Shown here piece by piece: positions 51,737 to 59,271 of a stretch of DNA of 64,000 bases. Each line of letters opens with the position of its first letter. The stretch's first letter is position 1. The position numbers and the translations under genes were made by a program. This DNA is from Streptomyces nymphaeiformis (GTDB lineage: Bacteria; Actinomycetota; Actinomycetes; Streptomycetales; Streptomycetaceae): contig NZ_JACHJY010000010.1 of NCBI RefSeq assembly GCF_014203895.1, forward strand, positions 1 to 64,000, written 5' to 3'. The notes under the pieces are model-generated. The model searched no databases, was not told where the DNA came from, and saw only the letters and a list, made by a program, of their open reading frames with translations.

Positions 51737-51961
51737 GTGAGGTTCATGTCACCCACTTCGCGCACTCCCGAACCGCCCCGCGACGCTCCCGAGTCCTATG
51801 TGGGCCTGGCCGCCGAGGGGGCCGAGCAGCTCGCCAGGACCCGTGGCTGGAGCGTCGTCCGGTGCCTGCCGCCCGGCTCGATCATCACCATGGAGTACCT
51901 GTCCGGGCGCATCAACTTCGAGGTCGAGGACGGCACCGTCACCCGCTGCTGGCTCGGCTGA
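51737..51961 (+). CDS. peptidase inhibitor I78-like protein
   Basis: 74 residues. The part ARTRGWSVVRCLPPGSIITM, then EYLSGRINFEVEDGTVTRCWLG, matches the I78 inhibitor family (potato-inhibitor-like fold): Leu-Pro-Pro-Gly loop, the GRIN turn and the final RCWxG. No signal peptide, so it may act inside the cell or have another role. GTG 51737 is chosen because GGAGGG is six bases upstream; ATG 51746 is the alternative. Two cysteines could form a disulfide if exported. Confidence 0.85.
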   Translation: MRFMSPTSRTPEPPRDAPESYVGLAAEGAEQLARTRGWSVVRCLPPGSIITMEYLSGRINFEVEDGTVTRCWLG

Positions 51962-51980
51962 GGAACCGGACCGCACGCGA

Positions 51981-52011
51981 AAGGGCCCCGGCCGGTACGG
52001 CCGGGGCCCTT
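51981..52011. terminator. bidirectional terminator
   Basis: AAGGGCCCCGGCC (51981-51993) and GGCCGGGGCCCTT (51999-52011) form a 13-bp stem with a GGTAC loop between converging genes. Confidence 0.88.
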
Positions 52012-52023
52012 CTGCGCTGCGTG

Positions 52024-52881
52024 TCAGCCGCGGGTCGCCGGGGCGCGCCGTCCGCCGGCCACCCCCACGGGCTCCCGTACGGGCTCGCGGACCGGGCGCG
52101 GGCCCCCCGAGGCCACGGGCAGCGAGGGCACGAGCCGGCGACGGTCCCGCAGCCGCTCCCTGACCCGGTCGCGCGCGGCGAGGATCCGGGCCTCGGAGAC
52201 GGCCAGGACCGGCTCGCACCAGGGCAGCGCGAGCAGGACGAGCAGCCCGGCGGCCCAGCCGAGCAGGACGTCGCTCAGCCAGTGCGTGCCCAGGTAGACG
52301 GTGGTGAGGCCGACACCGAGGGCGACCACCGCGGAGAGGGCCGACAGATAGCGCCGGGCTCTCGGGGTGGTCGCCAGGTAGGCGAGGATGCCCCAGGTCA
52401 CGACCGCGTTGGCGGTGTGCCCCGAGGGGAATATGTCGCCGCCCCCGAAGAGCTCCGGGGAGCCGATCTGGGTCGCGTAGTGGGGCCCGAGGCGGCCGAG
52501 CCCGATCTTGACCGCACCCACCGAGACGTTGAGCAGCAGAAGCGCGGCGCCGAGGCACAGCAGGGGTCGCAGGGTGTGCTGGCGCCAGGAGCGCCAGCCC
52601 AGCCAGGCGGCCACCATGACGGCCGTCGGGCCGCGCTGGCCGAGGACGACGTAGTAGTCGAGGAAACCGTGGATCTCGGGCCACTGCTGGTACGGCCGGA
52701 AGAGCATGATCTTCCAGTCGAGGGTCACCAGCCCCGTCGACAGCAGGACGGCCACGACGATGGCGAGATAGAACGCCGACGTCCCGCCGAAGAGGGCGAG
52801 ACGCGTGCGGGTCATCCGCGGGACCTCTATCTTCGGCGGTTCCGGCTCCCGGTCCAGCCGGGCAAAGATGTCGGTACGCAC
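52024..52881 (-). CDS. PAP2 superfamily membrane phosphatase-like protein
   Basis: 285 residues from GTG 52881, where a TAACGT -10-like box ends seven bases upstream (possible leaderless mRNA); starts up to 52977 are open but less likely. Five to six membrane helices. Motif 2 GDIFPSGHTANAV is intact with its His. Motif 1 reads KIGLGRLGPHY instead of KX6RP, and motif 3 TTVYLGTHWLSD instead of SRX5HX3D, so two phosphate-binding Arg are replaced. PAP2 enzymes dephosphorylate lipid phosphates. C-terminus is Arg/Pro-rich and cytoplasmic. Ends at a shared terminator. Confidence 0.85.
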   Translation of the reverse strand: MRTDIFARLDREPEPPKIEVPRMTRTRLALFGGTSAFYLAIVVAVLLSTGLVTLDWKIMLFRPYQQWPEIHGFLDYYVVLGQRGPTAVMVAAWLGWRSWRQHTLRPLLCLGAALLLLNVSVGAVKIGLGRLGPHYATQIGSPELFGGGDIFPSGHTANAVVTWGILAYLATTPRARRYLSALSAVVALGVGLTTVYLGTHWLSDVLLGWAAGLLVLLALPWCEPVLAVSEARILAARDRVRERLRDRRRLVPSLPVASGGPRPVREPVREPVGVAGGRRAPATRG

Positions 52882-53288
52882 CCAATCGACGTTACAGGGA
52901 GTGAGAAGCAGACCCGGTCGTTCCGCTCCCTTCGTGATGACCATGTGATGTGGAGTAGGTCTCAGTGACCGGTCCATTCCGGGCGCCGGTCGGGAAATCA
53001 GATGACCTTCGGCACTAATGCCGGACGGTGCGATTCCGGAAGCTTGTTTGAACGCGCGGGAATTTCCTCAAACAGACGTCCGTGCGGAATTCCATGCGAC
53101 GCGCGGCCCCCCGCCGAGTGGCGTACGCCACACCACCAGCCCCGCCGAGGTGAGAGCTGCACCACGCGCTCGGGCCTTGAACTCGCGTACGCTGACGGCT
53201 CACTCGCCCGTCGATGCCGGGCCGCCCCCGGGGCATAAGCCCTGGTCACAGCCCACCGAGCGCGAGAGCTTCACTGGGAGGTACGTAC
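52882..53288. other. 407-base divergent intergenic region, PAP2 / MFS gene
   Basis: No gene supported (open frames at 53002-53238 lack a ribosome-binding site and look random). Contains a 7-bp inverted repeat TGTTTGA (53045-53051) / TCAAACA (53068-53074), the palindrome at 53118-53131 and a TTGAAC at 53177-53182 that might be a -35. Confidence 0.5.
53118..53131 (+). promoter_or_regulatory. 14-bp perfect palindrome GTGGCGTACGCCAC
   Basis: Perfect dyad 158 bases before the MFS exporter start. TetR- or MarR-type regulators of exporters often use such dyads, but no regulator gene is adjacent. Confidence 0.35.
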
Positions 53289-55283
53289 ATGTCGCGGACG
53301 AACACGGCCCAAGGGCGACCGCGTTCCCCCGTCGGCGGCGGCACCAACCGCTGGGTCGTCCTCGTCGTCCTCTGCGTCAGTCTTCTCCTGGTCGCCCTCG
53401 ACGCGACCATCCTTCACGTCGCCGTCCCCTCGCTGACCGAGGACCTGCGCCCCAGCTCCACCGCGCTGCTCTGGATCGTCGACGCCTACCCCCTGGTCTG
53501 CGCGTCGCTGCTGATCCTCTTCGGCACCCTCGGCGACCGGGTCGGCAGACGCAGAGTGCTCCTCCTCGGCTACGCGCTCTTCGGCATCGCCTCCGCGGTC
53601 GCCGCGCTCGCCACCGAGCCCTCCGTCCTCATCGGGGCCCGCGCGCTCCTCGGCGTCGGCGGCGCGATGATCATGCCCGCCACGCTCTCCATCCTCCGGA
53701 CGGTCTTCCCGGACCGGAGGGAGCGCGCCACCGCCATCGGCATCTGGACGGCCACCGCCGCGATCGGGGCCGCCACCGGGCCGGTGCTCGGCGGCTTCCT
53801 CGTCGAGAACTACTGGTGGGGCTCCGTCTTCCTCATCAACATCCCGCTGATGGCGCTGATCCTCCCGCTCGGCCGACGGCTCCTCCCCGAGTCCCGGGGC
53901 GCCGCCGACGGCCCCTGGGACGTGCTCGGCGCGCTCATGGCCGCGGCCGGAGTGCTCGGCTGCGTCCTCGGCGTCAAGCGCGCCGGGGCCGGCGACCCGC
54001 TGCTCACCCTGGAGACCGCCGGGCCGCTGCTGCTCGGCGCCACGCTCCTCGTCCTCTTCGTGCGGAGGCAGAAGCGGCGCCCGCACCCGCTGATCGACCT
54101 GCGGCTCTTCTCCCGGGCGGCCTTCACCACCTCGGTCGGCTGCATCGTCATCGGCATGCTGGCCCTGGTCGGCCTGGAGCTCATCGCCATCCAGTACCTC
54201 CAGCTGGTCCTCGGCCTCAGCCCCCTGGAGACCGGGCTCCGGCTCCTCCCGCTGACCTTCGCCGCCATGGCCGCCGGCGCCACCGGCTCGTACACCCTGC
54301 GCAGGATCGGGCCGCGCCGGATGGTCGGCTGGGGCTTCCTGCTCACCGCCGCCGCGGTGCTGCTGCTCACGTTCATGGGGCAGCACGATCGGCCGGCGCT
54401 GCTCACGGTGGGCTTCGTGCTGCTCGGCTTCGGCCTGCAGACCACGCTCTTCTCGGCGTACGAGTCGATGCTCAGCGAGGCGCCGCAGGGGAGCGCGGGC
54501 GGCGCGGCGGCGATCGGCGAGACCTCGTACCAGCTCGGCGCGGGCATGGGCATCGCGCTGCTCGGCAGTGTGATGAACGCGGCGTACGCCCCCGGGCTCG
54601 CCTCGGTGCCCGGGGTGCCCGCGGAGGCGAGCAGGGCCGCCGCGAACTCGCTCGGCGAGGCGTACAAGGTCGCCGATCAGCTCGGCGGCGCGGCCGGCGA
54701 GGCCCTGCACCAGGCCGCGCGGCACTCCTTCGTGAACGGCCTGCACGTCACGCTCTTCGTGAGCGCCGGCCTGCTGCTCGTCGGCGCGCTGATGGCACAG
54801 CGGCTGCCGCGGATCATGGAATGCCCGGTGGACCCGGAAGAGGCCTTCGACGCCAGGGAGGCCGAGGGGGCGCGGATGGCCGCGGAGGGCCTGGACCGTA
54901 CCGCGGAGCCGGCCGGGGCCGGAGCCGTACTCGGGGCGGCGGGGGCGCCGGAAGCGGCATCCGCCGATCCGTCGGAGCGGACCGGTGCCTCGGGGGTGCC
55001 CGGTCCCTCGGAGCGGGCCGGGTCGGCGGAGTGGGCCGGTGCCTCGGGGGCGCCCGGTCTTTCGGAGCGGTCGGGGTCGCCGGAGCAGCCTGGTGTCTCG
55101 GGGCAGCCCGGTTCCTCGGGGACGCCCGGCATCTCGGAGCAGCCGGTCTCCTCGGAGCGGGCCGGTGTCTCGGAGCGGGCCGGTGCCTCGGAGCCGTCCG
55201 GTTGTCCGGAGGGCGTCGAGCCGCGGGTGCCCGCGACCCGGGAAGCGATCGAGCCCGCCGGCTCGGGGCGTCCGGCGCACTGA
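53289..55283 (+). CDS. MFS exporter, DHA2 (EmrB/QacA) family, with repeat tail
   Basis: 664 residues; ATG 53289 with GGGAGG seven bases upstream. RWVVLVVLCVSLLLVALDAT and ILHVAVPSLTEDL (motif D1), LGDRVGRRRVLLLG (motif A) and GGAMIMPATLSILRTVFP (motif C region) mark a ~14-helix drug:H+ antiporter up to about residue 510. The last ~110 residues are a hydrophilic tail of SERAGASGVPG-like units. Such proteins export drugs or metabolites. The MFS gene next to sflA has no adjacent regulator. Long open frame upstream is not used. Confidence 0.92.
   Translation: MSRTNTAQGRPRSPVGGGTNRWVVLVVLCVSLLLVALDATILHVAVPSLTEDLRPSSTALLWIVDAYPLVCASLLILFGTLGDRVGRRRVLLLGYALFGIASAVAALATEPSVLIGARALLGVGGAMIMPATLSILRTVFPDRRERATAIGIWTATAAIGAATGPVLGGFLVENYWWGSVFLINIPLMALILPLGRRLLPESRGAADGPWDVLGALMAAAGVLGCVLGVKRAGAGDPLLTLETAGPLLLGATLLVLFVRRQKRRPHPLIDLRLFSRAAFTTSVGCIVIGMLALVGLELIAIQYLQLVLGLSPLETGLRLLPLTFAAMAAGATGSYTLRRIGPRRMVGWGFLLTAAAVLLLTFMGQHDRPALLTVGFVLLGFGLQTTLFSAYESMLSEAPQGSAGGAAAIGETSYQLGAGMGIALLGSVMNAAYAPGLASVPGVPAEASRAAANSLGEAYKVADQLGGAAGEALHQAARHSFVNGLHVTLFVSAGLLLVGALMAQRLPRIMECPVDPEEAFDAREAEGARMAAEGLDRTAEPAGAGAVLGAAGAPEAASADPSERTGASGVPGPSERAGSAEWAGASGAPGLSERSGSPEQPGVSGQPGSSGTPGISEQPVSSERAGVSERAGASEPSGCPEGVEPRVPATREAIEPAGSGRPAH
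54970..55203 (+). repeat. degenerate ~30-bp tandem repeats in the MFS tail
   Basis: TCGGAGCGGxCCGGTGCCTC-like units recur about every 30 bases and code for SER(A/S/T)G-(A/S)SG.PG decapeptides. Copies vary, so the array is old or gene-converted. Confidence 0.75.
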
Positions 55284-55326
55284 CCCGACCGCGTCGGGAG
55301 GTGCCCGGCCGGGCCGGCGGACCCGC

Positions 55327-55761
55327 TCAGCTCTGGTTGAAGAAACCGTCCTGCTGACGCCGGCCCGTCTCGCCGGTGACGATCTGGGTGTCGGCGGGGG
55401 TCAGCAGGAAGACCCGCGTCGCCACGCGCTCGATCGAGCCGCGCAGGCCGAAGGCGAGACCGGCGGCGAAGTCGACGACGCGCTTGGCGTCGTTCGGCTC
55501 CATCGCGGTCAGGTTCACGATCACCGGAACCCCGGCCCGGAAGAGCTCGCCGATGCCCCGGGCGTCCCGGAAGCCGTCCGGGGAGACGGTGGCGATCCGG
55601 CGGCCCCGCTCCTCGGCGGTGTCCGTGGCCACCCGGACCCGGGGGTCCGTCACCCAGGCGTCGCCGCCCTCGGCACCGTCGGCGTACTCGTCGTCGTAGT
55701 AACGCTCGTCGTTGTCCTCGACGAGTCCCAGCCAGGCACTCGCCTTGCGCACCGATCCCAT
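55327..55761 (-). CDS. sflA: SepF-like cell division protein
   Basis: 144 residues. N-terminal GSVRKASAWLGLVEDNDERYYD is the membrane-binding amphipathic start of SepF proteins; the core FRAGVPVIVNLTAMEPNDAKRVVDFAAGLAFGLRGSIERVATRVFLLTP (shown as one region, residues ~78-122) is the SepF fold. SepF links FtsZ to the membrane. The main Streptomyces sepF lies near ftsZ; this isolated copy fits SflA, a SepF-like protein that affects hyphal morphology, and the symbol is given on that basis. AAGGAGG is five bases before ATG. Divergent from the Cys-tail gene. Confidence 0.88.
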   Translation of the reverse strand: MGSVRKASAWLGLVEDNDERYYDDEYADGAEGGDAWVTDPRVRVATDTAEERGRRIATVSPDGFRDARGIGELFRAGVPVIVNLTAMEPNDAKRVVDFAAGLAFGLRGSIERVATRVFLLTPADTQIVTGETGRRQQDGFFNQS

Positions 55762-56083
55762 GGACGCCTCCTTTCAGCGCGGTCACTTGTGGTTCCGCAA
55801 TGCCTATCGTCGTCCATGATGCGGATCGCGCGCCAAGTGGATAGGCGCCGCGCAGAGGATTCGTGACGGTACTGGTGCAGAACGTGAGGGCCGTTTCCTG
55901 GCGATTCGTCAGGAAACTTGCGGTATGCGGGGCCTGACGGAGGGCCATGCAGCTGAAAATATGAAAGTCGGGCCACAAGGGTGACGATGGGCGCGTACGG
56001 GTGAACGGCCCCACTCGCTACGATGCCGCGGGGCCGCCCGGCGGACCTCCGCCCGCCACCGCCCACGACTCACGGGGGAGTCC
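55762..56083. other. 322-base divergent intergenic region with inverted repeat
   Basis: No gene seen. GTTTCCTG (55893-55900) and CAGGAAAC (55910-55917) are perfect 8-bp arms around nine bases. TACGAT at 56018-56023 could be a -10 for the rightward gene. Confidence 0.55.
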
Positions 56084-57355
56084 TTGTTCGGCATCGTCAG
56101 ACCCTGCACCCATCGCCTCACCGACGGGCTCAAGACCGAGTGGATGGCCCACCTCTGCGGCCTCTGCCTGGCGCTCCGCGCCGACCACGGGCAGTTCGCC
56201 CGGGTCGTCACCAACTACGACGGCCTCATCGTCTCCGTCCTGACGGAGGCTCAGACCGGCGTGACCGAGGCGGGCCGCCGCACCGCGGGCCCCTGCGCCC
56301 TGCGCGCCATGAAGACCGCCCCCGTCGCCCGCGGCGAGGGCGCCAGGCTCGCCGCCGCCGTCTCGCTCGTCCTCGCCTCGGCGAAGGTACGGGACCACGT
56401 CGCCGACCGGGACGGCCTGTTGGCCCGTCGGCCCGTCGCCGCCGCGGCCCGCCGCGTCGCCCGCTCCTGGGACCGGGCGGGCGCAAGGACCGGGCGGGAC
56501 CTCGGCTTCGACACCGCCGTCCTCGTCGACGCCGTCGACCGCCAGACCGGCATCGAGGCCCTCGCCGGACCCGGCACCCCCCTGCTCACCGTCACCGAGC
56601 CGACCGAGACCGCGACCGCCGCCGCCTTCGCGCACACCGCCGTCCTCGCGGGACGGCCGGGGAACGCGGAACCGCTCGCCGAGGCCGGCCGCCTCTTCGG
56701 CCGCCTCGCCCACCTGCTCGACGCCGTCGAGGACCAGGCCGCCGACGCCGCGAGCGGCGCGTGGAACCCGCTCACCGCCACCGGCACCTCCCGCGAGGAG
56801 GCCCGCCGGCTCGCCGACGACGCCCTCCACGGCATCCGCCTCGCCCTGAAGGACGCCGAGTTCGCCGACGGCAAGCTCGCCCACGTCCTCCTCGCCCACG
56901 AGCTGCGCACCTCCGTCGACCGCGCCTTCGGCACGACCAGCTGCTCGCACGGCGCGCCGGGGGCGGCGCACGGCCCGGTGCCGGGGAACCCGTACGCCAC
57001 CCCGAACGGGCCGGTGCCCGGCAACCCGTACGCCCCCGGAGGACCCGGCGGCCCGGGCGGGCCCTACGCCCCCGGCCCGGGAGGCCCGGGCGGCCCCGGC
57101 GGGCCGCTCCCGCCCGAGCCGCCGAACCGGCGCGGACTGATGGCCGGCTGTGCCCTCTGGGTCGGCATGGCCTGCACCTGCCAGATGTGCTGCGGGACCT
57201 TCGAGGACCCCTGGAGCCGCCAGCGGCGCGAGGGGCTCTGCCAGCAGTGCGACCCCGGAGACTGCTGCGACTGCTGTGACTGCTGCAGCAACTGCTCCTC
57301 CTGCTGCGAAGGGGATTGCTGCTGCGGGGACTGCGACTGCGGCTGCGACTGCTGA
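56084..57355 (+). CDS. DUF5685-type protein with cysteine-packed C-terminus
   Basis: 423 residues. Starts TTG (GGGGAG directly upstream) with MFGIVRPCTHRLTDGLKTEW, then AHLCGLCLALRADHGQ, a start I associate with DUF5685 proteins. The middle ~270 residues are helical (AFAHTAVLAGRPGNAEPLAEAG, EEARRLADDALHGIRLALKD). A Pro/Gly spacer (GPVPGNPYA repeated) leads to MAGCALWVGMACTCQMCCG and an end with runs such as CCDCCDCCSNCSSCC; I count 23 Cys in the last ~70 residues. Conserved Cys/His near the N-terminus (CTHR, LCGLC) suggest metal binding too. Function unknown. Confidence 0.82.
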   Translation: MFGIVRPCTHRLTDGLKTEWMAHLCGLCLALRADHGQFARVVTNYDGLIVSVLTEAQTGVTEAGRRTAGPCALRAMKTAPVARGEGARLAAAVSLVLASAKVRDHVADRDGLLARRPVAAAARRVARSWDRAGARTGRDLGFDTAVLVDAVDRQTGIEALAGPGTPLLTVTEPTETATAAAFAHTAVLAGRPGNAEPLAEAGRLFGRLAHLLDAVEDQAADAASGAWNPLTATGTSREEARRLADDALHGIRLALKDAEFADGKLAHVLLAHELRTSVDRAFGTTSCSHGAPGAAHGPVPGNPYATPNGPVPGNPYAPGGPGGPGGPYAPGPGGPGGPGGPLPPEPPNRRGLMAGCALWVGMACTCQMCCGTFEDPWSRQRREGLCQQCDPGDCCDCCDCCSNCSSCCEGDCCCGDCDCGCDC

Positions 57356-57383
57356 CGCGCCGTCGGGGTCCCGCGTGCCGCCG

Positions 57384-58361
57384 CTACTTCTTCGGCGCCG
57401 GGATCTCCGGCGGGGAGATCCGCGACCGCTCGATGCCCGAGCCGGTCACCCCCCACTTCTTCAGGATCCGGTCGTACGTCCCGTCGGCCTTCAGACCGTT
57501 CACCGCCGCCTGGAAGGCCGGCGCGAGCGGGGTGCCCTTCTTGAAGGCGAAGCCGACGTCGAGCCGCCGGTACTCGTTGAGGAACTTCACGTTCTTCTGC
57601 TGCGTCACCGCGTACCGCACGCCGTTGATCGTGTTCATCACGACGTCGCTGCGGCCCTGCTGGAGCGACATCCAGATCGCCCCGGCCTCGCTGTAGACGT
57701 TCACCTCGTACGCCGGCTTCCCGGCCTGCGCGCACCGGTCCTTGTTCTTCTCCAGGGTCCGCTCGAAGGTCGTGCCGGCGTTCACGGCCACCTTCAGGCC
57801 GCACAGCTGGGTGAGGTCGGTGACCGCCTTCAGGGTGCTGTCCGCCCGGGCGGCGAAGCCCTGCCCGTCGTTGACGTACGTCACGAAGTCGATGGTCTTG
57901 CGCCGCTCCTCGGTCACGCCGAAGTTCCCGGTGCCGACGTCGTACTTGCCGCTGTCGAGCGCCGGCAGGATCGCCTCGAAGCCGACCACCTCGCGCTTCA
58001 GCTCCAGGCCGAGGGCCTTCGCCACGGCGGCCGAGAAGTCGGCGTCCACCCCGACGACGGTCCTGCCGTCCGGCAGGTAGGCCGAGCTGGGCGGCGTCGC
58101 CACCGAGGAGGCGAGCGTCAGGCTTCCGCGCTGCCGCACATCGGCGGGGAGCAGCTTCACCGCCGCCTCGTTCTTCTTCACCGCGGCGACCACGTCCTCG
58201 GTCGGGAGCGCGCCCTTCGCGGCGCCCCGTGCTCCCGCGGCCCCGGCCGGGGCGGTCGCGGGCTCGCCGCCCGAGCAGGCGGTGAGGCCGAGCGCGGCCG
58301 CGGTGATCAGGGCGAAGACGAGGGTGGTGCGTGCGGTGCCGGAACTCGTGCGCGTACTCAT
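57384..58361 (-). CDS. polar amino acid-type ABC substrate-binding lipoprotein
   Basis: 325 residues. Signal with lipobox (AALGLTAC). After an Ala/Gly linker, RQRGSLTLASSVATPPSSAY, VGVDADFSAAVAKALGLEL and DVGTGNFGVTEERRKTIDFVTY form the SBP_bac_3 fold used for amino acids; YDRILKKWGV is the typical end. Start ATG overlaps the GNAT stop (ATGA). The preceding leader peptide at 59001-59069 suggests control by cysteine or sulfur, hence a sulfur-containing ligand (cystine, methionine or similar) is plausible. Permeases are on the opposite, rightward operon. Confidence 0.88.
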   Translation of the reverse strand: MSTRTSSGTARTTLVFALITAAALGLTACSGGEPATAPAGAAGARGAAKGALPTEDVVAAVKKNEAAVKLLPADVRQRGSLTLASSVATPPSSAYLPDGRTVVGVDADFSAAVAKALGLELKREVVGFEAILPALDSGKYDVGTGNFGVTEERRKTIDFVTYVNDGQGFAARADSTLKAVTDLTQLCGLKVAVNAGTTFERTLEKNKDRCAQAGKPAYEVNVYSEAGAIWMSLQQGRSDVVMNTINGVRYAVTQQKNVKFLNEYRRLDVGFAFKKGTPLAPAFQAAVNGLKADGTYDRILKKWGVTGSGIERSRISPPEIPAPKK

Positions 58362-58837
58362 GGCTTCGGGTTCTCCAGGAACTTCTCGAACGGCAGCGGG
58401 CCGATCGACTCGGGATCGGCGGACACGTCGAAGAGCGGGCGGTAGCCGCTCGCCAGGTAGAGGCCCTTGGCCTCGGGCTGGCGCGGCCCCGTCGTCAGAT
58501 AGATGCGGGAGTAGCCGCGGGCGGCGGCCTCCCGTTCGAGCACGGTGAGGACCCGGCGGGCGAGACCGCGCCTGCGGTGTGCCGAGTGCGTCCAGATCCT
58601 CTTGAGCTCGGCGGTGTCGTCGTCGTAGCGGCGGTACGCGCCGCCCGCGACGGGCCGGCCCTGCTCCAGGAGGAGCAGGAAGGCGCCGTGCGGAGGGGCG
58701 AACTCCGCCGCCGGGTAGCGGCTCAGATCGTGCGCGGAGCCGTACCGGGTCGTGTACTCGTACGCCAGCTCGTCGAGGAGCGGGCGGGCCAGGGGATCGG
58801 TGGTCGTGGTCCGGTGCACGGACAACGCGAAGGTCAT
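58358..58837 (-). CDS. GNAT family N-acetyltransferase
   Basis: 159 residues. ELKRIWTHSAHRRRGLARRVL is motif A with the acetyl-CoA pyrophosphate-binding R-R-G-L-A loop; LEREAAARGYSRIYLTTGPRQ and EAKGLYLASGYRPL complete the fold. Substrate unknown. GAAGGA is five bases before ATG. First protein-length gene of a two-gene operon with the binding protein at 57384; leader peptide gene lies 163 bases upstream. Confidence 0.88.
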   Translation of the reverse strand: MTFALSVHRTTTTDPLARPLLDELAYEYTTRYGSAHDLSRYPAAEFAPPHGAFLLLLEQGRPVAGGAYRRYDDDTAELKRIWTHSAHRRRGLARRVLTVLEREAAARGYSRIYLTTGPRQPEAKGLYLASGYRPLFDVSADPESIGPLPFEKFLENPKP

Positions 58838-59000
58838 GACGGTCCTTCAGGAAGAAGGAGGGCGAAGGAAAGGAGAAGTGCGCGAGGGGAGGGGAGGGCT
58901 CAGGCGCTCACGCGGGGCCCGGGTGTGGAGGCGCCACGGCAGCAGGGTGTGAAGACGCCGCGGAAAACGGCACGCGGGCGGGGAGAAGCAGAGGGTCGGC

Positions 59001-59069
59001 TCAACAGGAAGAGGACCACACGCGACCGAAGTCGATGTGGGAGCGCGTGACCAGCTGCTGCGGATGCAT
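59001..59069 (-). CDS. leader peptide of the LVTRxHID family ending in Cys
   Basis: 22 residues: MHPQQLVTRSHIDF then GRVWSSSC, stop. It has the LVTRSHID(L/F)GRV core and terminal Cys of short 'putative leader peptides' that precede sulfur-metabolism and transport genes in Streptomyces (recognised from memory). The ATG at 59069 is six bases after a TCAACT -10 box, so translation should start on a leaderless mRNA. By analogy with leader-peptide attenuation, stalling at the Cys codon when cysteine is short would raise expression of the GNAT and binding-protein genes. It is too short for ordinary gene finders. Confidence 0.8.
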   Translation of the reverse strand: MHPQQLVTRSHIDFGRVWSSSC

Positions 59070-59075
59070 GGCCAC

Positions 59076-59104
59076 AGTTGAACAGGCATCCGGTCCCGCG
59101 TCAA
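59076..59104 (-). promoter_or_regulatory. promoter of the leader-peptide operon
   Basis: On the minus strand TTGACG (59104-59099) and TCAACT (59081-59076) are 17 bases apart; the predicted start coincides with the A of the leader ATG at 59069. Confidence 0.6.
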
Positions 59105-59140
59105 CCGCGATGAGACGTACGGCTCACAGTGCGGACACCC

Positions 59141-59171
59141 TTGACAGCAGGCCGTGTTGACCGCATAGCCT
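59141..59171 (+). promoter_or_regulatory. promoter of the rightward transport operon
   Basis: TTGACA (59141-59146) is a perfect -35; TAGCCT (59166-59171) is the likely -10 with a 19-base spacer. Start near 59178, at the foot of the inverted repeat that follows. Confidence 0.55.
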
Positions 59172-59175
59172 CGAA

Positions 59176-59248
59176 GGGCGGATCGGGCTGAGGGGCCCGG
59201 ATCCGCGGCTCAGTGCGTGTGAAGGCGCATCCCGTGTTCGATCCGCCC
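59176..59248 (+). promoter_or_regulatory. structured 5' leader
   Basis: GGGCGGATC (59176-59184) and GATCCGCCC (59240-59248) are perfect 9-bp arms enclosing 55 bases, inside which CGGATCCG and CTGAG/CTCAG make rival pairings. The fold ends 24 bases before the permease ATG and could act as an attenuator; no known riboswitch is recognised. Confidence 0.35.
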
Positions 59249-59271
59249 TCTGGCATCCACGGAGCCCTCGC

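Larger units (their letters stand above)
58838..59271. other. 434-base divergent control region between two transport operons
   Basis: Holds a leftward leader-peptide gene (59001-59069) with its promoter, a rightward promoter (59141-59171) and a rightward structured leader (59176-59248). From 58846 to 58897 the plus strand is almost pure purine except a few bases, i.e. the leftward leader RNA has a long pyrimidine tract before the GNAT ribosome-binding site. Confidence 0.6.

Noticed and set aside
53002..53238. 78-residue open frame between the PAP2 and MFS genes
   Set aside because: No ribosome-binding site, mixed codon use and no recognisable motif; it covers the palindromes of the promoter region.
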